From the NCBI GenBank assembly GCA_902728285.1, contig CACVBU010000824.1:885307-949306 (forward strand): 64,000 nt of DNA. Direction: 5' to 3'. Made by a program: the position numbers and the translations under genes. Position 1 is the stretch's first letter. The number at the start of each line of letters is the position of its first letter. Below the pieces are notes generated by a model. That model was given only the letters and a program-made list of their open reading frames with translations, did not search any database and was not told the DNA's origin. Source of the stretch: Clytia hemisphaerica (taxonomy: Eukaryota; Cnidaria; Hydrozoa; Leptothecata; Clytiidae). This document shows, one piece after another, positions 50,665-61,455 of this stretch.

Positions 50665-52207
50665 GTAGTGGAAGAAATATTGTGAGAGTTCGTTGGCATG
50701 GTTTCAAGCATGAAATGTAACTTTTCAGCATTTTCAAACATATCGATGGCGTTTACAAGCGAAATCGTTCTGAAAAGAACTTCATTTCAGCTAAAACCCT
50801 CGGAAAGGTCTTTTTTGCATGGGCTAGTCACCAGCCGAGAGAATTTCGCAAAATTTGTCCATGGTGTGGTGAAAATCCAAAAATCCTTGCGTGTGACGGA
50901 ACAAAGATCGGAATCATGCACCAAAACCTATGTATCGTTCCCATCGAAAATCTTAAACCCGATGCGGAAAAAGTTACCAACTCAGTTTGGAGACTTGATC
51001 AATGTTTTCTAGCATACCCAAAGAAAGCCAATGGACAGACTGCCGAGCAATACAAACTCTTGAAGAAAAAATATCGAAACGCCAGAACATATCTTAAAAA
51101 GGTTACTGGGTCTGCTCCAGAATGTGACAAAGCCGAACAAGATTGTATGTTGGATGTGATCCCCAATGAGTGTTTACCTTTAGTCAAACGTTATTTTGAC
51201 CAACTTCTGACCACTGAACAACTGAAAGCAACCAAGACAGTCTTACATCTTTTAGCCTTTGACGAACCTATTCGTGCTTTCATGCCATCTGCGATTGACA
51301 AGTTTATCAAAGAGCTCACCAAAACGGAGCTTGATCTATCTCAAGCTGTTGAGCATATCGATCAGGTGCAGAAAGTCAGCCCTGAACTTTGTTTTTTCTT
51401 GCGAGCCTTTTATCCCACCCAACATAACGTCGCCAATGCTGATGGTGACGTAGACAGGAGACCCGTCCTGTGTTTTTTTATAATTTGATGTACACAAGAC
51501 GGGTTCGAGCTGTGAGTCCAATATTGGACTCACATTTTTTACAGTAGTAAATTCGAATTTAGCGCTGTCCTCACTTACTAAAATAAAAACCAAATTTCGA
51601 AAGTTGCGCTTTCTCTAAGAAAGTGTGACCAGTAAAAGAATAACAAAATTTGATTGGCTATGTTTTCAACCGTTATTAGGATCTGGGAAATTCAAACTCT
51701 CAGCCCGTACCATGCTATACATTTCGCCATCAGTTAATCAAAGAAGAAATCATAGCATGGATTCCCAGGCTAATGGTGACGCCAAAGCCTTTTCTGGTAT
51801 ATCTCCTGGAACAAAAATCGTCGTTGGAATCATCGGATCCAAGCGTGGGAGAAGCAATCGAGATCGTGGATTCGTACAACCCTCCAAAACTTGGCAGGTT
51901 TAACTACTTCCACCGAGATGGAGTACAGGTACGTCTAAATCGAAATTTCGGTGACGATGATGATGCGCAAACCAAATGTTCGAAAAAGTACGGCCCTAAC
52001 ATCGCCAAGAGAGGGGCGTCTTTTTTATTTCTCTGGTTCTGCCCTGCCCACGGGCACTGTTACGGAGGGCACAGGGAGAAAGGATGCGATGTCCTCTTTG
52101 TATACACATTTGAAAATTCCTCCTGAAATTGTGTTTTACGACTTTGCTTGTGGTTTTGAAGAATATGCATTGAATCGTGAATCTGGGTTAAAGTCTATTT
52201 CCAAGAT

Positions 52208-53937
52208 TTGAATATGCCATCTTTCAAATGCTCACATGCTCTATTTCAACAAGTAGATATCATTAAGCTTTTAACAGATTTATATGAAATCTTTAACTTT
52301 ATCGTCTGGCTAAGTGCATTGGACCATTACATTTTATATCCATACAAGGGGGTGGACGAACATTTCCAGAGGGTAATTGGAGAAAAATTTCCAGTGGGTG
52401 TTTCTTATTCTTCCAAGGGGGTAAAATACTGATTTTACTTCATCCACCCTCACTTTAAGGTATGAAAAGAATTTTTCCAAGTCTATTTTTGCAAATTTTG
52501 CCATTTTCCAGGGGGTATCGACACATTTTCAATATTTTTTTTGACTTGAAAAGGTTCGTCCACCCCCCTGTATGGTTTTTCAATGGAACAGCCCATTTTA
52601 CGGGAGCTTTGCATCTTTAAATTTTGGGCAGTTGTATTGTTTTTCATTATTCTATGACATAGAATTGTGTTTGTTGCACTTAATAATTTTTTTGTATTTT
52701 TTCCTGAGACCTGTTGTTTTGTTTAAATTCTTTTTAAGTTCTTGGGAATAACGTAGCTGTTATTGCTTTGTGCTTTCGATGACAAAATTTGAGAGCATGT
52801 TTTAACTGAGTTTGTTTGCAACTAATAGCATAAGGCGAAACCAATTAAATTTGTTGTTCTACGAGCACATCGTTAGCAAAATATGAGTCGGTCGGTCGGT
52901 TAAATAAAAATAAGATTTTCATTAATCAAGGAAGACTTTAAGTAATATTTTCAAATAATCTTGATCGAAAATTCATCATTCATCTTTGCTGGAGTTTGTA
53001 ATAAAATCTTTCGTGCATAGATTTCATTATTCTAGATTTTTTTAAACTTTTTTTTCGTGTAAATTTTTAAATACTATTAGAACCTTGGCTGACATTCATG
53101 TGGTCTTATGAAACTAATACTTGACGGATGAGCTTATGAAGCCTGCTCTCCTTTTAGCTTATATTATCAATAGTTAAAATAGCTATTTATTATTTACTTG
53201 TATCCTGTATACTTGTATATTGTTAATTTTCTTAGATGTCCCTAAAATTAGGATATTCTATGACGAAAATAGAGAAAATAATGCCAATAGAGTCCCAAAT
53301 AATTCAATTTTTGATAGAACTGCATAAATCGATTATTATCGGTCGGCTCTGTCGAGTCAACTCGTCCATATGACGTTGTCACAGAAATTTGCAAAACTTC
53401 AACTTGTTTCGGCTGATGATTCGTTTTGTTTCTTAAAAACCTTTTTGTAATAATGCACTAGAAATAGAGAATTAAAAATTAAAGATTTCATCACAGGTTT
53501 TGCAGTCACTTAAATTTTAAATAGGAATAATTATTATATTTATAGAATATTTAATTTTTCAGATGAAGAGAAACGTAGCACAAAAAAGATTTGAATCATT
53601 CAAATTCAATAATCTCGTCAAAAAATACGGACAAAAGTAGAATCGAAACCCTAAAAAGGTCTTCCAAGTTCAAAAATCTAGGTATTGGTCAGAAACCCTC
53701 ATTATCATTAAAATGAAACAGTTTATCTTCAACGGAGCGGAAGCAAAATTATAAAAGTACATGATAAATCCTCGAAGCATATAAACTAAGCTTGGATTTC
53801 AAAAAGTACTATGGTCGTTATGGTACTTGTCATCATGTCCTAAAAAAAGGAACATTTAGGTCTGAAAATTTCGAAGAAAATGAGAAACTATTGTTCCCTA
53901 TGAACTGAATCAGACTAACTACCTGGATTTATCGCCA
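52208..53937. other. Intergenic DNA
   Basis: A G-rich patch (52345-52575) contains repeated TTTCCAG(A/T)GGG-type units like those in the MITE at 58009, so it may be a decayed relative. No gene is supported. Confidence 0.4.
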
Positions 53938-54546
53938 CTTACTAGCAGGTACCTAATACCCGCCCTCCCTAATTAATTAATTTTTTGAAAATTTTCCACC
54001 GAGGACATTCTTATTCCAACCCCACCCCGCTTATTAACTTTTAGGAAAATGTTTTTGAAAGTACCCTCTTTTGTCTAGTCTACACAATAGACAGCTCCAG
54101 GCTTTTAGGCCTTACTCTTTGTCTATAGGCGCTGCTATAGGCGGCCACTAGTAACCCCCACCGGGAATTGCTTATTAATAGGTTTAAACATAATAGACAA
54201 CTTTCACAAAAGAAGTTTATCAATAGAGGTTTCAAATAAAAGAATGTTTGAAATACAGCTGTTTGGCTTTAGGTTTCGAAACTCGCTATTGTTTCATTAA
54301 AACATCAGTGCGCATGCGATTTATCAGGAGAATTTCAATATTCAAAACAAGAGCAGTGCTCATATCCCGAAGAGTAGGAGTTTTACGCTCGAAACAAAGG
54401 AAGATATGACGTAGCCTATCTGTCCTAATTCTGCTATTAGCCCCCATTTCAAAAATTTTCCACCCAGGACATTTTTATTCCAATTACATTTTTTCCAACC
54501 CCCGCTTATTCCAAACCCCCCGGCTATTGAGTACCCGAGAGTAGCA
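53938..54546. mobile_element. Longer relative of the TACTCTC MITE
   Basis: The left end TTACTAGCAGGTACCTAATA and the right end (reverse complement CTACTCTCGGGTACTCAATA) are imperfect inverted copies, related to the ends at 4070 and 4345. It also carries the TTTTCCACC-AGGACATT block near both ends. Non-coding. Confidence 0.5.
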
Positions 54547-54729
54547 ATTTGATTGGCTAAAAACGTGCCTTAAAGGCTCGGAAAATATGACGAAGATCTA
54601 AGCTCGAAAAATATCATGTACCATGACTATTACTATTTGAAACATAATTGTTCATCTTTTATAAATTTGCATTGTTTCTAATAATATCAGTTTCAATGGA
54701 AGAGCAGGGTTCTCGACACCCCTGAGTCA

Positions 54730-54925
54730 GTGGCCCGGTCAGATCCACCTCGGTGAAAAAAATGCCTAAAAACAGGCCAAATTTTGTCCCCGGTGGAAAA
54801 TTGGTAAACCCGGTCAGAAAATAATCAAAAATTTGAACCCGGTCAAATTTTAGAAATTCATAGTTAAGGCCCGGTCAAATATCATCCTTTTTAAGTCACC
54901 CCGGTCAAAAAAGGGAAATGCTTAT
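54730..54925. repeat. CCCGGTCA-spaced repeat
   Basis: CCCGGTCA recurs at irregular 20-45 bp spacing, with related CGGTGGAAAA and CGGTGAAAAA forms. It is a short decayed tandem array or element body. Confidence 0.5.
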
Positions 54926-55520
54926 CGCCCTGTACCGAAAAATTGAATCCGGATGTTTATTTGAGTTATTTTTTTTATCAGTGAGTCTATATTCTAAATA
55001 CAAGGTCAATCTGAAGATTAGTTCAAGATTTATGGCTAGTTTTTTGTTTAATTAAATCATGCGAAATTAAGACAGTTTTGCCATGAAGTTTGCAATGCCC
55101 ATAATATATGGAAATGTTGAAATTAACAAACTAAAATGTATTTTTTTCCAATAAATAATCGCAAATACAAAACATATCTTTGCTAGCGAATACGTGTATC
55201 AAACGACCCATTCAATTTTTCAACAGTTTTCAGTGAAATTACATAAAACCTAAACGCTTTAAAGTCTATACATTGAATATGCGTAAAATATTCTCATAAT
55301 AAACAATCTTAAATGTGTTCCTTGGGTTATGACGGGAAGCTCTTCAAGTTTAAAAAGTAATCGCAAAATTGCAACACAAATCCATATTTATTTGTCAGTT
55401 TCATTTCTTATTCATTGTATTGAAAAATACATTGAAAATAGGCTGATCCTGTTAATATTCTTAATATTCAAATTTACCTGTCTTAGCTCAATAACCTCAT
55501 TTAAATATTTCTTGGTATAG

Positions 55521-58500
55521 GAAGTCATCGAAGCTGTCTTGCTATTGACAGTGGGACCGAGGCTGAAGGTGACGGAGAAAACAATATGACCAATGTCCCT
55601 TTTTCAGACGAGGAATCAGAAATATCCGGAGAAGATGGAGAAAACGAAGAAGATGATGTACCCGATTTCCCTCGCCAATACTCTTCTCCTCAGAGTGGGC
55701 TATCAATAAAACCGTTAGTTGTACAGTATTATCTTTTCGTAGCTTAAAAAATTGCTTGACTTACCTAACTAACGAAAATGGGAAATAATCGAAAAACAGC
55801 TTCTCTGATTGCTAGAGTTTTAGGATTGTTTCTTTTTAAGAATTTTTTTCTTCAAGCTTTAATTAAATTTCCCGCTAAATAAAAAACCCACTATACCTCT
55901 TCTCTGCTTTATTTTTCAATCAAAGAATTGAAAACGTAGTATCTTTTTATTTAGAACCGAAACAAATTTTAAATTAACATCATCGAGGAATACTGCTAGA
56001 AATGATAGGTAATAAAAAGTTTATTTTTACTTGTTGTTATAAGTGTCATTTTAAAAAGTTGTACCAAGACTTTCTTTTAATCTTAAAAATGTTTCCATTC
56101 TATGTAAATTATTTATGAGAAATATCCTTGCATCATGATGAGATCAAATTTTTATATGAAAAAAAGCTTTTCAGTCCTTCGAGAGTTCAAGATAGGGAGT
56201 AAAAAATGCTGTTGTTTACTGGATTAACCCAGAACGATTTATTTTTTATTAGATCCAGTTTGGATATTGGGCAAGGAACAACGACGCAAGATCAATCGTT
56301 AGAATTAGTTACCCAATCTGCCCATACTTCAGGACATGAACAATCTCCAGTCTTGTAAGAATCTACAAATTGACTTTCATTGGGTCTAAACGTTTGCTAA
56401 CTATATCACCTGTCCACGTCTCAATCAGTTAATGAAATATTCTTACATTTCTTACATAAAGCCGGTTTTAGCTTTGTATTGGTTTCAAAGACTCCCACAC
56501 GAGCAGGGCATTCCAAATTAGCTTTAGAGAAATTAAATGGGTCAGAAATTTCGGTCAAACAATCTAAGTAAATATTTATTTTTATGCTCTTTTAGACCAC
56601 ACAATCTTCTAAACAAATCGGCCAACAGTTTACGAAGCAAACTCAAATTATAAAGTACACCGCCACATTTTCAAAAGTCACCGCATACCCCAAATAAATC
56701 ACAACGAAATTCCCCGACTATCACATTGTCTGGTAAAACGAAATCGCCACACGTCCATAACAATAATTCAACATTTAATAGTGTTAAAAGAACGTCATCA
56801 AGAAAAGATTTTCCAGAACAAATCAATTGTGATATTTTTCACTGAAAGTTCTAGCTATGAGGGTATTCTCGTTTCAACTGAATTAAACTGAGGCGATTCA
56901 GAGATGAATTAAGGAGACTTGAAATCGTGTCTTTCAATATATCGATCAAGCATGACAGTTCTCTTCTGTTTAGTTTTTATCTTATTGTTGTCCTCTTATT
57001 CTTATTAGAAGAGACACAGAAGAGATCATGAGCGAGCAAGTCATCGACAATAGTAGTATAATGGGTCAGTTTATATGTCATAATTTTAGACAGAATTTAG
57101 AGAAGAGCTATATTCGTCGTTTTATTAGAATACTTAAGGCTATTTGTCTGAAGTTCTTTTAGATAAGTTACACCGGGTTGAACTTTATTTAGATGATACC
57201 CTAAATTTTACATTTATTCGGATGATCAGTTCAAAAGTTGTCATTTAATCACCTATTTTTAATCTTATTTTGTATTCTTCGAAAGGTGATTTTTTTACAC
57301 TGGATTTTAGCTACAACTTTTAAATCGATCGTCCAAATTTAAAAAGTAATACATTGAAATTTAAGCTAGACCCCCTCTTCTATATTCAAGCAAAGTATGG
57401 CTCGCAGGTTAGTTTGACAGGTCTGAAAAGACTGCCAAACATCCGTAGATTTTTTTGAACCACCCAGTACATGAAAAAGCCGAATCATTTTTGTTTTGTT
57501 TGCTATTTTCCAGTATAGTTGAATAACCATTCAAATCATTCCATTTAGAAAAACTTGACAAACTCTATGAAAGGCAAACAAAAAGCATGGACGCAATTGT
57601 TTTGCTGAAAAATCACGTCGATGAACGTTTTGGAGCTCTTCCACTTCAAGAGCAACTTTTTGAGATATCAATGGTCACAACTCAAGAAGAAATGGTTGAT
57701 CTTGAGCAAAATCTTGCCGATCAAGAATACCTTGACAAATTTGTAAGAAATTATTGCTTTTACATTAAAGGGGCACTCTGCAGGAAAATTTTTTCCGAAA
57801 TGTTTTTTATGCACTCAGGGATCACGAAGCAAAATGTTTTTTTAGAATTTACTTCTACTTTTTTCACAATCGTGTTTCAAAAAATCTCTTATACTATACT
57901 CTGACTCTTTTTTCAAACAAACTTTTTTTGCAGTGATAGTGCTACCTGGATGTTTTTCTTTTTAACCTCAAATCAAGATTAGAAATTGTTAGTTACTGTT
58001 CATTTCATACACCCCTTTCTGACAGACCCGGTGGGATTTTTTCAGGCGGTTGGGATAAAAATAACGGGCTGAAACTCAATAGGGATTGATATTTCTATAT
58101 TTCTTATGGCTTGGGATTTCAGTTCTTTTGTTTTCAAGTCAGATAATTCAGTGGGGATAAGAAAAATAGCATAGTATTTTATAGTATTTTTCAGCGAGGA
58201 TTGGCTTATTTGTTTATTTTCAGTGGGGACAAAAATGGGAACAATTTTCCACCGGGACGATATTTTGGCCAATTTTTCCAGTGGGAAGGAGTCCTAGTGG
58301 GTCTGTGAGAAGGGGGTGTATTTCATATATCTGAAAGGGAAAAATATATCAAAATTTCAATTTTCAGTGGAGTGCTCCTTTAAACTTTGACACGGAATAA
58401 TGTTCGTCTTTTTGTTTAATAAGCATAAAGCTTGTAAGTATCCCTGGCTCTTAGAGTTGGGTTTTAAAACAATGGATGAATTCTAATATAAATGCTGGAC

Positions 58501-59370
58501 CTCATCAATAGACAGACACTTAATGAAACAATTATTTTATTAGAAATCTCGCATTTCAAGAATCGGTGGCGAAGACTTTGGTTCAGCAATCATCGAAATT
58601 ATGGATAGGTAAAGACAATTTTTCTCTGCATTTTTCCATGGTCTTTCAGTAAGTCGTGAGTCTTAAAAATCCTTTACTGAATATGTAAACACTGCTTCAG
58701 TGTTATTATAAATTAATTAATACCATCGTAAAAATAGAAGAGCCGAGGGCGAGCGAAGTATATCATTAATAACCCTATACTAACTGTTTATGAAGGCAAT
58801 ACCATGTAATACTACACCTCTGCCTTAGAGCCAATGTGAAGTTTCAAAGTATTGAAGTTATACTAAAATATTTGCTCCTGATTCAAACAGAGCGTCAAAA
58901 ATTGCTTTTTAATTCAATTTTTCACCTCGTCATTTCAATATTTTATCTTTCATTTAGATATTTCTCGAAATCGTTCCTGAGCCTGTGCAACATGGAAGGT
59001 GCTAATGGCAAATTCGCCTTTAAAAATTCCTTGGTATACAAATCCATATCTGGTAAGTTAAAGAAATAAATGTAAACCAGTAACATCTTTTTCATATTTC
59101 ACTTCGGTTAGTCGTAGTTCCACCCCTGTTCAAGATAGGATCTATTCATTCATGCAATTAACTATGTTAGTGATTTTGATCTTAGGGCTAGGACCTACTA
59201 GATTCACCCTTCTTGATTTTTAAAACAATTCTTCTGATTCTTTCTTCAGATGTGATCACCAGCTGATACTCCTCAACAACCGATCATGATGTGGCTAAGA
59301 AGGTGCAAAACAAATTACGGAATGCTCCAGCCCAAAAAGGTGGTCTCGGTCGCCAAAAGAAAAATTGATT
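55521..59370 (+). pseudogene. DUF4806-like coiled-coil protein gene, probably decayed
   Basis: Likely exons: 55521-55712, 55955-56009, 56252-56356, 56594-56846, 57009-57061, 57550-57741, 58543-58610, 58957-59051 and 59250-59369. The start is acidic (SDEESEISGEDGENEEDD), then Ser/Thr/Gln-rich, then a coiled coil (EKLDKLYERQTKSMDAIVLL). ISRIGGEDFGSAIIEIMDR and CNMEGANGKFAFKNSLVYKS follow, matching the DUF4806 pattern as I recall it. The last exon reads DVITS, then TGA, then KKVQNKLRNAPAQKGG in frame, and exon 56594 has an in-frame TAA. DUF4806 proteins often occur in the same genomes beside Tnp2-like genes; a second gene of such an element is inference. The function is unknown. Confidence 0.5.
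58009..58319. mobile_element. hAT-like MITE in an intron of the DUF4806-like gene
   Basis: Inverted ends ACACCCCTTTCTGACAGACCC and ACACCCCCTTCTCACAGACCC bound a 311-bp element. A direct repeat of 7 (possibly 8) bp, ATTTCAT(A), lies at 58002-58008 and 58320-58326. The interior has repeated TTCAGTGGGGA and CCAGTGGGAA units. Non-coding. Confidence 0.7.
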
Positions 59371-60239
59371 GTTAGGATTTTCAGTGTTTGAAATAATTTC
59401 GTATCGCAAAATTCAGAAAACAGCCTTCAATTGCAACGGAGATCTTGGCAAGTAACAGCGGTTCTTTTGTAACTCACGAATAAGTTGGAATAACCCTGAA
59501 AAGAACTTCTTTGACTCCCAAGTGAGTAACAAAAATTCCCAATAATCAATAAGTTTTCAATTTTCTGACGTTGCTCTCGTTGATTCCTGATTATAGAAAG
59601 ACCATGTTATGACACTCTTTCATTGAATATTTTCTTTGTATTTGTGGTCTTCATTGATTAAGCCTTCAGAGCAAGAATGATAGCACACTATTATGTTGGC
59701 TTAATCAAATCTTCGCTTTTTCTTTTGCAAGAGTGCTATTGCAAACATAAAGGATTTTCTGCTAAATTGTGAATATGAAATTGTAGATATGTATTTATTT
59801 TCCAGATTTCATTTGTAAATAGAGATTAATTTATACTTAAATAACTCTTCATCAAATAATACCACTGTTTCCACTTCTTTGACTAAGTTTCACTTTGTTT
59901 ACTGGAATGTTCTTGCTATTATATCTGGGATAGCCAGCTGAATATTGTAAATTAACAAGTTTTTCTAGAGGTGGGAAAACAGCTTATACTTTGTTAAGAA
60001 CAAATCTGGCTAACTTTTCGAAGCTCATTTTTCAATTAGCTGGAGTCCTGGTCTTTTTCCGCTAGATAGTGGCAGTGGAATCTCAGTCCGGAAGATTATT
60101 GTATAATAAAAAAATACCATTAAAAATGGTTCAACAAAACATTGCTTTTTTCCTTAATTATTTTCCTCGATCTCAAATGAAGGTTTTTGAGTTATTCTTA
60201 AGAAAATATATGAACCGGATCTCAGTGGCATCTTCCCTA
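59371..60239. other. Intergenic DNA
   Basis: No gene, RNA or repeat boundary was recognised. Confidence 0.35.
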
Positions 60240-60497
60240 AGACAAGAAAGATTTGATAATAGTGACGGTTTTAAAGACGTCTTCAAGACACTCTTAAGAC
60301 ATCTTCCTACGAGTCTTAACGAAGACGCGGTCAAGCGAGACATCTTCAAGACGCTCTAAAGACATCTTCATACGCGTCTTAGTTAAGACGCATTCAAAGC
60401 GGACATTTGAGACCTAAAGAAGCCATCTTTCAGACATATCCGCGCCTTGGACAAGACATTTTCAAAACGGCAGCAAGACATCTTCGTGCCGGCTGGG
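60240..60497. mobile_element. Left-end arm of a CCCAGCCGGCAC-ended element
   Basis: The arm is dense in AAGACATCTTC/AAGACG units and ends in GTGCCGGCTGGG at 60486-60497, against the inverted helicase half. Reversed, the end reads CCCAGCCGGCAC, pairing with the arm that ends at 61455. Confidence 0.65.
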
Positions 60498-61115
60498 AGG
60501 TCTCCACAAACAATGATACTTTTCCCTGCAAATGGTGTGTTGTCATTTACACCAAAAATTTCACATAATCTTGTATGGATGTTTAAAAGCTGTTGTGACG
60601 AAATCATAGATATTTCAATTATTATCAACTTTACATGATATAATTTATTTCTAATGGCAGTCCTTTGTTTGTCAGCCATATTTCTGAATTTTCCAACTGG
60701 AATACTCAATCCTGTGTGTACTGTGGTGCCAGATATATTGATAGCTGCTATACCAGTTGGGGCCAATTTAATAATACGTGGCTTCTCTAGCTCATCACTT
60801 TTATATGCTAGGACTTTTGACAAACAATTGTAAACACATTTAATTAAGTGAGATTTTCCTACGCCCGCTCCACCTGTTAAAAATATTCTCAATGGTTCTA
60901 GTAGTATAGGATTATTGGACTTGGAATTTTGCACATACATTTTTCCCCAATTTAGTACTATATCAAAAATATCTCTTTGCTTAGAATTTAAAGATCTTAT
61001 GGGTATTGATTTGGTCATCAGTTTGCAAGCCATGAATTTTGTCACACGCCGGGGGTTAATGTCTTTAGTTATGTTACACGCTAAAGCGTATATTCCAAAA
61101 ATAAACCCTCACTTT
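60498..61115 (-). pseudogene. PIF1-type helicase, N-terminal half of a Helentron gene, inverted
   Basis: The minus-strand frame runs from about GFIFGIYALACNITKDINP to IIVCGDL. It contains SLNSKQRDIFDIVLNW, Walker A GGAGVGKS, LAPTGIAAINISGTTVHT, and IIIEISMIS (Walker B position, with Glu-Ile in place of the usual Asp-Glu). It stops exactly after codons GGA GAC CT at the transposon end. The missing continuation (CTC TTT CAA TTA CC, LFQLP) is on the plus strand at 61456. The gene was therefore split and half of it inverted. A TGA lies just upstream of the first recognisable residues. PIF1 helicases of this kind belong to Helitrons and Helentrons. Confidence 0.8.
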
Positions 61116-61194
61116 TCGGTGAAAAAAAGCGCGGTCTTTAATATGTCTTATATCCGTCTTGAAGAAGACAAGAAGCTTGGAACCCAGTGACGTA

Positions 61195-61455
61195 ATAATC
61201 ATCTCAACCGGTCTTCATTAAGACATTTTGAAGACATCTCGCAGCAAGATAGAAAAAATAAAGATGATATGGGAAAAATCTCGCATTTTCAATGCAACTA
61301 GAAGATAGTTTAAAGACGCATTATCGAGGCAGTCTTGTCAAGCTAATTTTCAATGCAACTAGAAGACAGTTTAAAGACGCATTATCGAGGCAATCTTGTC
61401 AAGACGTCATTGAGACAAAATTGAGACGTCGATAAAATGTCTTGTGCCGGCCGGG
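61195..61455. mobile_element. Right-end arm of the CCCGGCCGGCAC-ended element
   Basis: The arm contains two copies of a unit of about 65 bp (TTTTCAATGCAACTAGAAGA, then AAAGACGCATTATCGAGGCA) and AAGACGTC blocks. It ends in GTGCCGGCCGGG at 61444-61455 against the C-terminal helicase half. Confidence 0.65.

Noticed and set aside
60069-60359. A 96-codon plus-strand frame next to the Helentron
   Set aside because: Its second half is the AAGAC-rich transposon arm, and the first half has no recognisable domain.
61444-61455. Apparent start codon at the transposon end before the helicase C-terminal half
   Set aside because: The residues before LFQLP come from the inserted element, not from the helicase; it is a fusion artefact of the insertion.
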